The notes beneath the pieces were generated by a model, which worked only from the letters and a program-made list of their open reading frames with translations, did not search any database and had not been told where the DNA came from. A stretch of DNA of 64,000 nucleotides from Microbispora hainanensis (lineage in GTDB: Bacteria > Actinomycetota > Actinomycetes > Streptosporangiales > Streptosporangiaceae), in assembly GCF_036186745.1 (NCBI RefSeq), contig NZ_CP108086.1, positions 2,294,001 through 2,358,000 on the forward strand. Direction: 5' to 3'. Each line of letters starts with the position of its first letter. The stretch's first letter is position 1. Position numbers and translations under genes: made by a program. This document shows positions 23,282 through 34,463 of this stretch, in pieces.

Positions 23282-23336
23282 CGCGTATCACTGAAACGAA
23301 CAGTGATACGCGGATCGGCGTGGCAGTGATACATCG
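23282..23336. promoter_or_regulatory. TetR operator between divergent genes
   Basis: Perfect 12-bp arms CGCGTATCACTG (23282-23293) and CAGTGATACGCG (23301-23312) around 7 nt, followed by a third half-site CAGTGATAC starting at 23324, ending 13 bp before the reductase start. Confidence 0.85.
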
Positions 23337-23348
23337 AGGGGGAAGCCA

Positions 23349-24260
23349 GTGGATCGTGTCGGATACGGCGCCATGCAGCTCGCCGGACCGAACGTGTGGG
23401 GGCCGCCGGTCGACCCCGGGTCGGCGCGGCGGGTGCTGCGCCTGGCGGTCGAGCTGGGAGTCACGTTCTTCGACACCGCGAACGCCTACGGGCCGCGTAC
23501 GGTGAACCGGCTGATCGGGGAGGCGCTGCGGCCGTTCCCGGAGGGGGTGATCGTCGGCAACAAGGTCGGCGCCGGGCGCGGCCCAGGCGGGTCGTGGATC
23601 ATCACCGACCACCCGGACACGGTCCGCCGGCAGGTCCACGAGGCGCTGACCGACCTGGGTACGGAGGTGAGCGAGCTGACGTACCTGCGGCTCGGCGGCG
23701 ACACTCCTGGTGCGCAGAGCGAGGAGAGCGACGTGCCGCTGGAGGACTCGCTCGGCGTGCTCGTCGAACTGCGCGACCAGGGGCTCATCCGCCGCATCGG
23801 TCTGTCCGGCGCGACGCCGCAGATGCTGGCTCGCGCGCAGAAGATGACGCCGATCGCGGCCGTGCAGAACCGCTTCAACCTGCTCGACCGCAGCGGTGTC
23901 CAGGTCCTCGCCGACTGCGAGGCGCAGGGCATCATGTTCGTTCCCTACTTCCCGCTGGCCTCTGGGCGGCTCACCAGCTACGACGCGCTGACCGGCCCCG
24001 CGGAGCGCCTCGGCGCGACGCTGGCCCAGGTAGCGCTGGCCTGGCTGCTACGCCGTTCCCCTGCCATGGTCGTCATCCCCGGCACGACCAACCCCGATCA
24101 CCTGCGCACCAACATCGCCGCGGCCGAGGTCGCCGAGAACCTGACCGACGCCGAGGTAGCCCGCCTGACCGGCCTCGTCGACGAGTCGAAGGCCGTCCTC
24201 GACCAGCCACACCAGTCCACGCTCGACGCGCTCAGGTCCGCGGCGGAGAGCCACCGCTGA
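23349..24260 (+). CDS. Aldo/keto reductase
   Basis: 303 residues from GTG at 23349. It is an NADPH-dependent (beta/alpha)8 reductase. The catalytic tetrad shows D42 (FFDTANAYG), Y47 and K72 (GNKVG). The fourth position, usually His, is Arg in LTYLRLGGD (R114), a substitution I recall from a subgroup of actinobacterial members. The C-terminal cofactor region VVIPGTTNPDHLRTNIAA is present. Under the divergent TetR regulator it likely reduces or detoxifies a small carbonyl compound; the substrate is unknown. Confidence 0.9.
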   Translation: MDRVGYGAMQLAGPNVWGPPVDPGSARRVLRLAVELGVTFFDTANAYGPRTVNRLIGEALRPFPEGVIVGNKVGAGRGPGGSWIITDHPDTVRRQVHEALTDLGTEVSELTYLRLGGDTPGAQSEESDVPLEDSLGVLVELRDQGLIRRIGLSGATPQMLARAQKMTPIAAVQNRFNLLDRSGVQVLADCEAQGIMFVPYFPLASGRLTSYDALTGPAERLGATLAQVALAWLLRRSPAMVVIPGTTNPDHLRTNIAAAEVAENLTDAEVARLTGLVDESKAVLDQPHQSTLDALRSAAESHR

Positions 24261-24446
24261 ACAACAGCTCGACGGCGGCGGCCACCTCGCCGGCTGGCCG
24301 CCGCCCGTCGAGCTCCACCGAGGCATCCCGCCCGAGCAGCGGCCCGACCTCGCAGACGTGACGTCAGAACATCACTTCTGATTGATCGCCTTCGGCGCCA
24401 GGCCGAACCTGGGTACGTCCCTCCTCGGCACACAGCCTGAGAACTG

Positions 24447-24809
24447 CTAGGCAGGCGTGCGTGTCGATCCGGGTGAGATCGCGGACTCATCGCGGTCAAT
24501 GTGATCAGCATGGTAGAGAGCCTGTGCCAGCAAGCGTCGGACGTGTTCGTCAGCGGCGGTGTAGTAGACGAAGGTCCCTTCGCGCCGGCCCTTGACCAAT
24601 CCGGCGAGGCGAAGCTTGGCCAAGTGCTGGCTGACTGCCGTGGGGGCGGCCTGGGCGAGTTCGGCCAGGCAGGCCACGGACGACTCCCCTTGCAGCAACG
24701 CCCACATGATTTTTATCCGCGTCGGGTCGGACAGCAGTCGGAACGACTCGGCGGCCAGCTGCACCTGTTCCTCGTTCGGCATGTCGAAGTCGGGCAGCGA
24801 GGTGTGCAT
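24447..24809 (-). CDS. ArsR/SmtB-family metal-responsive repressor
   Basis: 120 residues from ATG at 24809. Winged helix: LLSDPTRIKIMWALLQGESS, VACLAELAQAAPTAVSQHLA, then the wing GRREGTFVYYTA. The C-terminal helix holds a His-rich patch (ALYHADHIDRDE) and the N-terminal half a Cys (SVACLAEL), both possible metal ligands of the NmtR/KmtR or CmtR kind. It is divergent from a P1B-4 ATPase and separated from it by a near-palindrome at 24843-24868, so it very likely controls that exporter. Confidence 0.92.
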   Translation of the reverse strand: MHTSLPDFDMPNEEQVQLAAESFRLLSDPTRIKIMWALLQGESSVACLAELAQAAPTAVSQHLAKLRLAGLVKGRREGTFVYYTAADEHVRRLLAQALYHADHIDRDESAISPGSTRTPA

Positions 24810-24842
24810 GCCGCCAGCATAACCCGAAAGGCCACTTGCTTG

Positions 24843-24868
24843 CGTATCTGCATAAGTGCGCATATACG
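24843..24868. promoter_or_regulatory. Candidate ArsR/SmtB operator
   Basis: Imperfect 26-bp inverted repeat CGTATCTGCATAA/GTGCGCATATACG. The outer nine positions of the two arms agree except one. It lies between the divergent ArsR and ATPase genes and overlaps the probable ATPase promoter. Confidence 0.7.
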
Positions 24869-24876
24869 ATGACACA

Positions 24877-26898
<2,022 letters not shown>

Positions 26899-26967
26899 GC
26901 CCGCTGGACATCGACCACTCCGAAAACCGTTGGACACGGTCCGGGGCGCTCCGCAATCATCCGCGCT

Positions 26968-27516
26968 GTGACAGATGAGCCCGAACGCCGGCCACCAGCC
27001 CGTACGGACCTGAGGTCAGTGAGATTTGTCGATCTGACGAGCACGGCCATGGCCGCCTTGCTGGAGGACGACCTTGCCCGGGCCAGTGCCGAGGCAGGAG
27101 TCGAGCTCACGGACTACTTCCTCACCGATCAGGCAAAGTGGGTCTGGCGGTATCGGGTCAATCAGCTGGCCACGGACCCGGGTAGCGCGGGGTGGCTCAC
27201 CCGAGCCGTAGTGGCCGAGCCCGAGGGCGTCGTGGTGGGGTATGCCGGGTTCCATGGGCCGCCGGATGAGACGGGCATGGTGGAGATCGGTTATTCGGTG
27301 GCTCCCGGCTACCGCCGTCAGGGGTACGCCAGGACGATGTTGACCGAGTTGATGCGTCGGGCCGTAGCCGAATCCGGAGTGAGAACCGCGCGGGTGACGA
27401 TCAGCCCCGAGAACACCGCGTCCCTGGCCACTATCTCCGGATTCGGCTTCGTCGAGGTCGGAGAGCAGTGGGACGAGGTGGACGGCCTCGAGCTCATATT
27501 CGAAGTCCCTGTCTGA
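26968..27516 (+). CDS. GNAT-family N-acetyltransferase
   Basis: 182 residues from GTG at 26968. The acetyl-CoA binding motif A is evident (VEIGYSVAPGYRRQGYARTM) with R/Q-x-x-G-x-A, followed by motif B (VTISPENTASLATISGFGFV). It resembles RimJ/RimL-type acetyltransferases; substrate not predictable. It follows the metal ATPase with a 69-bp gap and ends just before the ghost right arm at 27550. Confidence 0.88.
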   Translation: MTDEPERRPPARTDLRSVRFVDLTSTAMAALLEDDLARASAEAGVELTDYFLTDQAKWVWRYRVNQLATDPGSAGWLTRAVVAEPEGVVVGYAGFHGPPDETGMVEIGYSVAPGYRRQGYARTMLTELMRRAVAESGVRTARVTISPENTASLATISGFGFVEVGEQWDEVDGLELIFEVPV

Positions 27517-27549
27517 ATGAGCTGCTGCCAGAAAGCGAGGTCGCGAGCC

Positions 27550-27636
27550 TGATCGCCGGGCCATTAGCGGCCATGAAGGGGCGGTCAGCAGCGGGCACTC
27601 GTGGACTGTTTCTCGCCCAGGTCGGGGCCGTTGTCC
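27550..27636 (+). repeat. Second, orphan copy of the AICE right arm
   Basis: 87-bp segment closely similar to 22158-22254: it opens TGATCGCCGGGCCATTAGCG and ends with the same TCTCGCCCAGGTCGGGGCCG block plus TTGTCC, with a deletion of about ten bases in the middle. GCCATTA/GCCATGA pair at 27560 and 27570. No attachment core follows it; the response regulator gene ends 17 bp later. Confidence 0.85.
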
Positions 27637-27652
27637 GCCGTAGCCCGGCGGC

Positions 27653-28291
27653 TCAATCGACCAGGCGGTGTTCCCACGCCCAGGCCGCGATCTCCACCCG
27701 GTTGCGGGCGCCCAGCTTCATGTGCACGCTGCCCAGATGCGTCTTGACGGTGCCGACGGCGATGAACAGATGCTCGGCGATTTCCGCGTTGGTCAGGCCT
27801 CGGGCGATCAACTTCACCACGTCGAGTTCCCGCGGCGACAGGCCCGCGTCGTCGTGCGCCCGGGCCGGGGGGCTGAGATGCTTCAGCAGCCGCACCGTGA
27901 TCGACGGGCTGATCATGGCATCGCCCGACACCGCCGCCCGGACCGCCTCCACCAGTAGTGCCGGCCCCGAGTCCTTGAGCAGGAACCCGCACGCGCCGGT
28001 GCTCAGTGCCGTGTGCACGTATTCGTCGAGATCGAAGGTGGTCACCACGACCACTTTGATCGGGTCGGCGACATCCTTGCCCGCCAGCAGCCGGAGCGCC
28101 TCCAGGCCGTCCATCCGGGGCATCCGGATGTCCAGCAGCACCACATCGGGCCGGAGCCGCCGGGCCAGGTCGACCGCGGCCACGCCGTCCGCCGCCTCGC
28201 CCACCACTTCCATGTCCGGCTGGCTGTCGATGATCATGCTGAAGCCGGTCCGGACCATGGCCTGATCGTCGGCGATCACTACTCGAATCAC
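27653..28291 (-). CDS. NarL/FixJ-family response regulator
   Basis: 212 residues. The receiver domain has the acidic pair in VVIADDQAMVRTG, phosphoacceptor D54 (VVLLDIRMP) and a Lys in SGACGFLLKD. The LuxR-type HTH follows (LSPRELDVVKLIARGLTNAE, IAEHLFIAVGTVKTHLGSVH). The ATG overlaps the stop of the histidine kinase gene as ATGA (28288-28291), so they form a coupled two-component system. Confidence 0.95.
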   Translation of the reverse strand: MIRVVIADDQAMVRTGFSMIIDSQPDMEVVGEAADGVAAVDLARRLRPDVVLLDIRMPRMDGLEALRLLAGKDVADPIKVVVVTTFDLDEYVHTALSTGACGFLLKDSGPALLVEAVRAAVSGDAMISPSITVRLLKHLSPPARAHDDAGLSPRELDVVKLIARGLTNAEIAEHLFIAVGTVKTHLGSVHMKLGARNRVEIAAWAWEHRLVD

Positions 28292-29478
28292 CGCGCCGCC
28301 TCGTGTTCGAGCGGCAGCTCCGCGTCGACCACCCAGCCACCCCCGGCACCGGGCCCGGCGGAGAACCGTCCGCCGAGGGCATGGACCCGCTCGGTGAGGC
28401 CCATGAGACCGTACCGGTGCTGTCGCCGGGGCCCGGCGGCGCGCGGGGTGGCGCCATCATCCGTCACCCGGACGAAAAGGGACTCCGGGCCGCGGGAGAT
28501 CTGCACGTCGATCGATCGGGCGCCGGCCGCGTGTCTGCGGGTGTTCGTCAACGCCTCCATCACCACCCGGTAGGCCGTCGTGGAGACCTCGACGGGAATC
28601 CCGTCCAGATCTCCGTCAACGTTCAGGTGGGCCACCGGCGCACCTGAACCGTTGAAGCCCGCCAGCAACGGGTTGAGCTCCGTGAGCCCGGCCAGCGGCG
28701 TCAACGGCGCGTCCGGTGCGGCGTGCGGGTCGCGCAGCACGCCCACCATCCGCCGCATCGAGTTCATCGTCTCCGCGCCGGCCTGCTCGATCTGTTCCAG
28801 GGCGAGGATCACCCGCTGCGGATCCTGCTCGGCGATGAACCGCGCGCCCTGTGCCTGAACCACGATTCCCGTGACGTGGTGGGCGATGAAGTCATGCAGT
28901 TCCCGGGCGAACTCGGCGCGCTGCTCGGCCCGCATCGTGACGAGAACCTGCTCCCGCCCACGGTCCAGGAACCGCAGGTAGGCCCCACCCGCGCTCGCGC
29001 CGGCCACGCCGAGGGCGACGAGGAGCGCGGCTATGACGTACTGGTCGTCGGCGACACCGCGCAACGGCAGCAGGACCCCGGCCAGCCCAAGGGCCAGAAC
29101 CGCGGCGACCGACGACCTGGGCGCCCCCCGGCGCGCCACCACGTAAATGCTCGCGAGCAGGCCGCACGTCTCGGCGAAGCCCCACGCGCCCGCCGGGCCG
29201 AACCCGGCCCTCAGCGTGGCGACGGTGCCGGCGATCGACGCGGCGGCGAGCAGCAGAGCCAGCGACGGCAGGCGCCGGGAGTTCTGCGGGTGTTCGGGGA
29301 GCCAGACGCCTACGGTGGCCACGGCCAGCCCCACCCGCGCCAGGGACAGCACAAGGCCGACAGGGGAGAGCTGGAGCATGCCGTAGCGCAGGTCGATGAT
29401 CCCGAGCAACGCCATCACGATCAGCCCGGCCACCTGGCCCAGGCGTAACCACAAGCGTCGGATCTGCGGCATCGTCAT
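28288..29478 (-). CDS. Sensor histidine kinase (HisKA_3 type)
   Basis: 396 residues. The N-terminal ~170 residues hold several membrane helices (VAGLIVMALLGIIDL, LSLARVGLAVATVGVWL, SVAAVLALGLAGVLLPLRGV). The dimerisation helix carries the phosphorylated H195 (FARELHDFIAHHVTG), followed by a HATPase_c domain with VMEALTNTRRHA and YGLMGLTERVHALGG. It forms a DesK/LiaS-type pair with the coupled NarL regulator. No input ligand can be read. Confidence 0.93.
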   Translation of the reverse strand: MTMPQIRRLWLRLGQVAGLIVMALLGIIDLRYGMLQLSPVGLVLSLARVGLAVATVGVWLPEHPQNSRRLPSLALLLAAASIAGTVATLRAGFGPAGAWGFAETCGLLASIYVVARRGAPRSSVAAVLALGLAGVLLPLRGVADDQYVIAALLVALGVAGASAGGAYLRFLDRGREQVLVTMRAEQRAEFARELHDFIAHHVTGIVVQAQGARFIAEQDPQRVILALEQIEQAGAETMNSMRRMVGVLRDPHAAPDAPLTPLAGLTELNPLLAGFNGSGAPVAHLNVDGDLDGIPVEVSTTAYRVVMEALTNTRRHAAGARSIDVQISRGPESLFVRVTDDGATPRAAGPRRQHRYGLMGLTERVHALGGRFSAGPGAGGGWVVDAELPLEHEAAR

Positions 29479-29769
29479 CGTGACCAGCGTAGTCAGAGTG
29501 CGGGATGCCGAAATCGGCCGAAAGGTAGAGCCGGTGCCGGGCAGATCCCTGCCCTGAGGCCGATGCGCCGTCCCGTGCCCGGCAGCGAAGCTTTTCCAGA
29601 GCCGACAGCCGCCTTCAAGAGGCCCCCGGTCCGCTCAGCGGGACCTCCCACTCCCACGCGCCCTGGCCCTGACAGGCCGCTGCCCCCCGAAGCAGGAAAC
29701 CCGGCCGGAAACCGAATCAGCCGCCCGGGGGCTCCCGCGCGCCCTTCCTCACGCTGACCAAGGAGAATC

Positions 29770-30870
29770 GTGACGACCGTTCGGATTCACGACGGGAACG
29801 CCCGGACCACGCCCGGTGCCGACGCGACCCGGCAACGGGCACAGTGGGCGGACGTCGCCAAGGGCGCCTGCATCATCCTCGTGGTGTTGTGGCATGTCAT
29901 CGTCAAGGACTATCTGCAGATCAGATGGCATGCCGGCTCTCCCGTCCCCAGTGCCTGGGGAACACTGGGCGAGCAGCTTCTGCCGCTTCGGATGCCGCTG
30001 TTCTTCACCATCTCAGGGGTTTTCGCGGCGAACGCCGTAAACCGCCCGTGGCGGGTGCTGGGCAGATCCCGCGTCGCCAAATTCCTGTACTTGTACGCCG
30101 TCTGGCTGCTCATCCACACCGTGATCCTGGCCGCGGTCCCGGATTTCGACACCGCCCACGCCGATTCCGTGCTCGGGCTGGTGGAACAGCTGACCATCAC
30201 CCCGTCCAACCTCTGGTACCTGTACGCCCTCGCGCTCTATTTCGCGTTCGCCAGGGCCGTACGGTGGGCGCCGCGGCCGGTGATCTTCGCGGCCGCCGCG
30301 GCCCTGTCCGTCATCACGGCCGCCGGCGTGCTCGCCACCCCGGGCGACCGTGGCGGTGTCTACCAGAACCTGGTGTTCTTCCTCGGCGGTCTGTACTTCA
30401 AGCCGTACGTCGAACGGTGGGCGACGACCGCCACGAACCGCCGCCTGGCCCTGACCCTCGTGGCGTACGCCGCGGCGCTGACGGTCATGGCCGTGACCGG
30501 CGGTCAGCGGTGGGTGGGGGTGTGGCCGGCGGTGTCCGTCGCGGCGGTGGCCTTCGGCGTGACCGCCGCCGCGCGAGTGGGCAGGTGGCGCCCGGTGGGG
30601 GACGCGCTCGCCGCCCTCGGACGACGAACGCTGCCGATCTACGTCATCCACATGCCGCTGCTCGCCCTGCTGCACGGGTTCCTCGTCGGTCCGATGTCCG
30701 GGCTGGGTGGCATCGGACAGGCGCTTATGGTGGCGGAGTATCCGATTCTGCTGACCGCCGCGGTGATCGGCCTGAGCCTGGCGATCCACCGCGGGCTGCT
30801 CGCAGTGCGCGCGACGTGGCTGTTCGAAGTTCCCCGACGGCGGCGACAGGCCGCACCGCGGCGGACCTGA
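29770..30870 (+). CDS. Acyltransferase-3 family integral membrane protein
   Basis: 366 residues from GTG at 29770, preceded by AAGGAGAATC. About ten membrane helices. The first begins WADVAKGACIILVVLWHVIV with the conserved His of the acyltransferase-3 fold, and RMPLFFTISGVFAANAV gives the second conserved region. Such enzymes O-acylate cell-surface sugars or lipids. It is divergent from the two-component genes, though control by them is only a possibility. Confidence 0.85.
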   Translation: MTTVRIHDGNARTTPGADATRQRAQWADVAKGACIILVVLWHVIVKDYLQIRWHAGSPVPSAWGTLGEQLLPLRMPLFFTISGVFAANAVNRPWRVLGRSRVAKFLYLYAVWLLIHTVILAAVPDFDTAHADSVLGLVEQLTITPSNLWYLYALALYFAFARAVRWAPRPVIFAAAAALSVITAAGVLATPGDRGGVYQNLVFFLGGLYFKPYVERWATTATNRRLALTLVAYAAALTVMAVTGGQRWVGVWPAVSVAAVAFGVTAAARVGRWRPVGDALAALGRRTLPIYVIHMPLLALLHGFLVGPMSGLGGIGQALMVAEYPILLTAAVIGLSLAIHRGLLAVRATWLFEVPRRRRQAAPRRT

Positions 30871-30892
30871 GCGCTTCACCCGTGGAGCGCTC
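30869..30892. terminator. Hairpin between convergent genes
   Basis: GAGCGCT (30869-30875) pairs with AGCGCTC (30886-30892), and the stem extends inward with one mismatch. It overlaps the acyltransferase stop and precedes the convergent AAC(3)-like gene end. Confidence 0.55.
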
Positions 30893-30921
30893 GACGAAAC
30901 CGCGTCCGGGGGCGTCGGCGG

Positions 30922-31776
30922 CTACGAAGAGGACGGGGTGGAACAGGGAGCGCCCGTGCTCGCCGACAGGTCTGGCCGCTGCTTCGCCGAGGGACGATGG
31001 GCGGCCATCCAGCCTGTCGCGAAGTCGACCAGAGCACGCTGGGACATCAAGCGTGCCGTCGCGCAGCCGACCTTGCCGGACATGGCCGCGCCCGTGGCCT
31101 CGAAATCGGTGCCGAGCCGCTCGAAGTCGTCCGTATCGGGCACCACGTCGATCCAGGTGATCCACTGGCTTGCCCCGTCGGGCTGCCGGACAGAGGCGCC
31201 GGTGATGGCGCGTGGCGGTGATGCCTGCCGCCACTCGGCCAGATGGAGCGACGTGTTCGAGCCGTGCTCGCACCCCAGCAGCAGCACCTTCCCATCCAGC
31301 CGGTACACCGCGCCGAGCGGTGAGCGCTCCCCCAGCGCGTCGTCGAGTCGGTGCCCGTCGACGATGTCCGCCGCGTGCGTGCCAAGCGCGGCGAACGAGA
31401 CGTGTGGATGATCGCTGCGCAGGGCGCCGGGCCAGGTGCGGACCGTCTCGGCGATGACGCCCATCCACTGACTCGGTGTACGCAACGGGTCGAAGCCGGG
31501 CGCCTGTTCGCGGATCACCGGCCACCACTCCACAGGGACGGGCGGATGCCGCCAGCCGGCCGGATCGGTGTTCGCAGGCGTGTGGGTCGGCACGACGAGG
31601 GTGCCGTCCGGGCCGAGCACGTCGAGCAACGCCTGCACGACGGTCTGGGGGCCGCCGGCGACAAAGCCGATGCTTCTCATCGACGAGTGCAGGAGCACGA
31701 CGTCGCCCGCGGTCACGCCGAGCGCGTGCAGGTCCGCCGCAAGAGACCGAGCCGTGTGGGGCAGGGGCTGATCCAT
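30922..31776 (-). CDS. AAC(3)-family aminoglycoside N-acetyltransferase-like protein
   Basis: 284 residues. Family features: GDVVLLHSSMRSIGFVAGGP at the N-terminus, GTLVVPTHTPANTDPAGW, the SDHPHVSFAALG motif and VLLLGCEHGSNTSLHLAE. It uses acetyl-CoA in the cytosol, and members acetylate the 3-amino group of aminoglycosides or related antibiotic amines. Whether this chromosomal copy confers resistance cannot be told. Convergent with the acyltransferase gene. Confidence 0.88.
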   Translation of the reverse strand: MDQPLPHTARSLAADLHALGVTAGDVVLLHSSMRSIGFVAGGPQTVVQALLDVLGPDGTLVVPTHTPANTDPAGWRHPPVPVEWWPVIREQAPGFDPLRTPSQWMGVIAETVRTWPGALRSDHPHVSFAALGTHAADIVDGHRLDDALGERSPLGAVYRLDGKVLLLGCEHGSNTSLHLAEWRQASPPRAITGASVRQPDGASQWITWIDVVPDTDDFERLGTDFEATGAAMSGKVGCATARLMSQRALVDFATGWMAAHRPSAKQRPDLSASTGAPCSTPSSS

Positions 31777-31864
31777 TCGGCGGAGTGTAGCCGGGGCGCG
31801 CCCGCAGGCCCGCCGCCCGTCGCGGGGCCGTCCTCTCTAACACTGCACGCGCTGCCTGCGGCGG

Positions 31865-32284
31865 CTACTGGAGCCGGTGGCGCACCCAGACGTTGGGTTC
31901 GACGTACACCGCGCGGCCGTGGTCGGTGTCGCAGTGGACGGGCACCAGCGCCCCCGGAACCTCTACGTCGCCCGTCCTGTCGAACGGAAGGCCGGTCCAG
32001 CCTCGCCACTCCTCAAGGGTGCCCGCCACCACCATGGATCGCCGGGCGATCTTTTCGATCACTCCGCCGGCACGTACGTGCACGCGCAGCCAGGGATCGA
32101 CGGGCAGGCCGTCCTCGCGGCGAAGCGCGGCGTAGTCGGCCATCGGGACGCGGGGCTGGAGGTGCTTCCTGTTGGGACGTACGGGAGCGAACAGCTCGCT
32201 GAAGATCGCCGCAGTGCGTTCGGCCGCGTCGCGTGCGGGCTGCCAGTGCGGATCGGTCGGGATGATCGACAAGATGTCGCTCAC
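31865..32284 (-). CDS. Conserved-type hypothetical protein
   Basis: 139 residues with no named domain recognised. The C-terminal half looks conserved in character (PWLRVHVRAGGVIEKIARRS, EWRGWTGLPFDRTGDVEVPG, CDTDHGRAVYVEPNVWVRHR) and resembles stretches I associate with some annotated actinomycete acetyltransferases, although no acetyl-CoA motif is visible. Monocistronic, and divergent from the gene at 32466. Confidence 0.65.
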   Translation of the reverse strand: MSDILSIIPTDPHWQPARDAAERTAAIFSELFAPVRPNRKHLQPRVPMADYAALRREDGLPVDPWLRVHVRAGGVIEKIARRSMVVAGTLEEWRGWTGLPFDRTGDVEVPGALVPVHCDTDHGRAVYVEPNVWVRHRLQ

Positions 32285-32465
32285 AGATTCGCTCGATTCG
32301 CCGTTGTCTCATCAAGCATGCTGACGGTGCACGATAGCCGGGTGGCGGTCCGCCCTATGCGCCCGCGATGCGATCAGGCTGTGTGCGGCGCGACGCGGAT
32401 TGTCGGTGGTATGGGTCATACTCCGCCAAGCCAGGATGATCACCGACAAGGGCGAAGGCGCTGAC

Positions 32466-33716
32466 ATGGCACAGTTGCTGCGCAGGCTCGACGACGAGAT
32501 CCACATCGAGTACAACACGTTCGGGCTGGACGGCACCGACCTGCCGGCGTGGAGCTCCCCGACCGAGGAGATCCTCCACTTCCTCGCGGCCGTACGGATG
32601 GAGTCCTGGGACGCCGAGCCCGAGCGCGCGGATGCCTCGTGGACGCCGGTCAGCTCGGCGACGTTCGTCGCGGAGAGCGGCGTGGTCTCGATCGACTCGA
32701 TGGCGGACGGCAGGAGACATGACTTCCTGATCGGGCCGCCGCATTTCGAGTACGGCGTGGACATGTACCTGCGTGAGCCCGAGCCGGGCGACGGACATGG
32801 CACAGGTGAGTGCGAGGAGTCGTGGCTGCTGAGGTTCTGGCCGATCCGGGATGTCTTCGACCCGATCAAGCATGCGGCGCCGTTCTCCTATATCGCGCGC
32901 GGGGTTCTGTACTACTCGATCGACCTCGAGCCCGAGCAGCTCGTGCAACCGTCGGCGAGGCGGGAGGTGCCGGTGCCGGTCTCGGCGGTGGCGGACTGGG
33001 CGTCGCTGCGCACGGACCCGGACCTGGACACCTTCGACGGCTGGCTGCACAGGATGCGCCGCAAGGCCGAGGAGAGGGGCGGCTCCCTGTACGAGTTGCT
33101 GCGCGCGGCGGGGGCGGACATCGAGGACGGCATGGACCTCACTCCGGCCTCCTGCACACCGCCGCTCGCGCGTGCGGGGCGGTTCAAGGATCCGCTGATC
33201 GACCGCTACTACGCCGAGCAGGCACGGTGGGGCTCGTTGCCGGGGCGGCACCTGGGCGAGGAGCAGCTGCGTGAGTACGCCGACGGCGAGCGCATCGCCA
33301 AGGAGCTGTGCCGCAGCGGCACCCTGACGTTCTCCGTGCCCGTCGAAGGCCGCGGCGCCCTGCATATACCGCCGGGTGTCAGCCGCCGTGTGTGGCGGTG
33401 GGAGGACGACCTGCTCGGCGGCGAGCTCATGGACGGCGGGCTGACAGTGGACCGGCAGATTCTGGCCAGGAACCCGTGGACCAGGCAGATCCTCGTCTCC
33501 GGCATCGTGACGATCCTCCGCCGCGATCACGAGAGGCCAAGCCGCGGCGAGAGCGTCTGGTACGTGGTGCGCGATGCCGAGCCGCACGAGGCGGCCAGGG
33601 TTCTGTGCGCGGAGGCCACCTGGGAGGAGGACCCGGATCAGCGCCGGGCCCTGGACGAGGTGGCCCGGGAGAAGCTGATCGAGCTGCGGGCCACCTACCG
33701 GAGCCGGGAAAGATGA
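32466..33716 (+). CDS. Hypothetical protein, 416 aa
   Basis: Start ATG at 32466. Unrecognised. The acidic, soluble sequence opens MAQLLRRLDDEIHIEYNTFG and contains no membrane segment or signal peptide. Middle and end contain RGVLYYSIDLEPEQLV and REKLIELRATYRSRER. A perfect 15-bp hairpin follows the stop. Composition and codon use match the host. Confidence 0.65.
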   Translation: MAQLLRRLDDEIHIEYNTFGLDGTDLPAWSSPTEEILHFLAAVRMESWDAEPERADASWTPVSSATFVAESGVVSIDSMADGRRHDFLIGPPHFEYGVDMYLREPEPGDGHGTGECEESWLLRFWPIRDVFDPIKHAAPFSYIARGVLYYSIDLEPEQLVQPSARREVPVPVSAVADWASLRTDPDLDTFDGWLHRMRRKAEERGGSLYELLRAAGADIEDGMDLTPASCTPPLARAGRFKDPLIDRYYAEQARWGSLPGRHLGEEQLREYADGERIAKELCRSGTLTFSVPVEGRGALHIPPGVSRRVWRWEDDLLGGELMDGGLTVDRQILARNPWTRQILVSGIVTILRRDHERPSRGESVWYVVRDAEPHEAARVLCAEATWEEDPDQRRALDEVAREKLIELRATYRSRER

Positions 33717-33772
33717 GGGCCGTCCCTGTCGCTCACGGAGGGCGTGTCCGGGCCGGAAACAGGGCGAGGGCC

Positions 33773-33805
33773 GCCGCTTCCGCCGCCGGTGGCGGCGGAA
33801 GCGGC
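33773..33805. terminator. Strong bidirectional hairpin
   Basis: Perfect 15-bp stem GCCGCTTCCGCCGCC (33773-33787) and GGCGGCGGAAGCGGC (33791-33805) with a 3-nt loop, placed exactly between two convergent genes. Confidence 0.85.
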
Positions 33806-34318
33806 TCAGTATTCGAGAACGGCGTGGGCGGCCACGGTGTCGCTGGAGGCGTTGGGCCGCACTTCGGTGATGCGCTCGGCCAGCAGCAGCGCAGCGGCGA
33901 GCCCGCCCTCCGACTTGTCACCGACCAATCCGAGCTCGGCCCGGTCGGCCAGGTAGTCCTCCGGGATGCCATCCTCGTCGCCGGGAAACAGCGGATCGAA
34001 GGAGAGGATTTCGCGGCCGTCAGCGTAATGCACGAAGGACGCGAGCCTGTTCACGTTGACGAAGACACTCGCCGTGACCGTCCCGGCCGACAAGGGCCGC
34101 AGGACCTCGTCCAGCGTGCCGGCGTAGCCGTTCCACTCGCTCAGAATGGTCCCGCCCTCGGCCGGCCGGGCACAGATGAGGCCCTCATCGATTTCGCCTT
34201 CTTCGTCATCGCCGTCGAACACGTCGATGCCAAAGCGGGCCAGCGCCTCGTGCGGGGTGAGGCCGCGGACGAAGGTCGCGCAGAAGGCGTCGTCATCGAG
34301 CCACTCGTAGCCGCTCAT
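33806..34318 (-). CDS. DUF6461 family protein
   Basis: 170 residues from ATG at 34318. The N-terminal pattern WLDDDAFCATFVRGLTPHEA, with ARFGIDVF following, fits DUF6461. The C-terminus includes FDPLFPGDEDGI and LLLAERITEV. DUF6461 proteins are common in Streptosporangiales and Streptomyces, of unknown function. The acidic stretch FDGDDEEGEIDEG is notable. Single gene ending at the shared terminator hairpin. Confidence 0.78.
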   Translation of the reverse strand: MSGYEWLDDDAFCATFVRGLTPHEALARFGIDVFDGDDEEGEIDEGLICARPAEGGTILSEWNGYAGTLDEVLRPLSAGTVTASVFVNVNRLASFVHYADGREILSFDPLFPGDEDGIPEDYLADRAELGLVGDKSEGGLAAALLLAERITEVRPNASSDTVAAHAVLEY

Positions 34319-34463
34319 GGGAATCCTGTTTTTTCCTGGGGACAGATCACGGAGATCCTGGCATACGAGTGCGACAAAAGGTTCGGGCATTCGATTCGCC
34401 GTCCCTCCGGCGCCGGGTAGCTGGCCGGCAGCGATCACCTGGGGCAGCGGGTGGTCGCGTGGT

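Noticed and set aside
23349..24260. Aldo/keto reductase considered inactive because the usual catalytic His is Arg
   Set aside because: The D, Y and K of the tetrad are intact, and the Arg version occurs, to my recollection, in a subgroup of actinobacterial members, so a pseudo-enzyme call is not supported.
27585..28460. A 291-codon leftward frame ending in DNGPDLGE-like sequence
   Set aside because: It overlaps the response regulator and kinase in another frame; the shared tail reflects the DNA-level right-arm repeat, not a protein.
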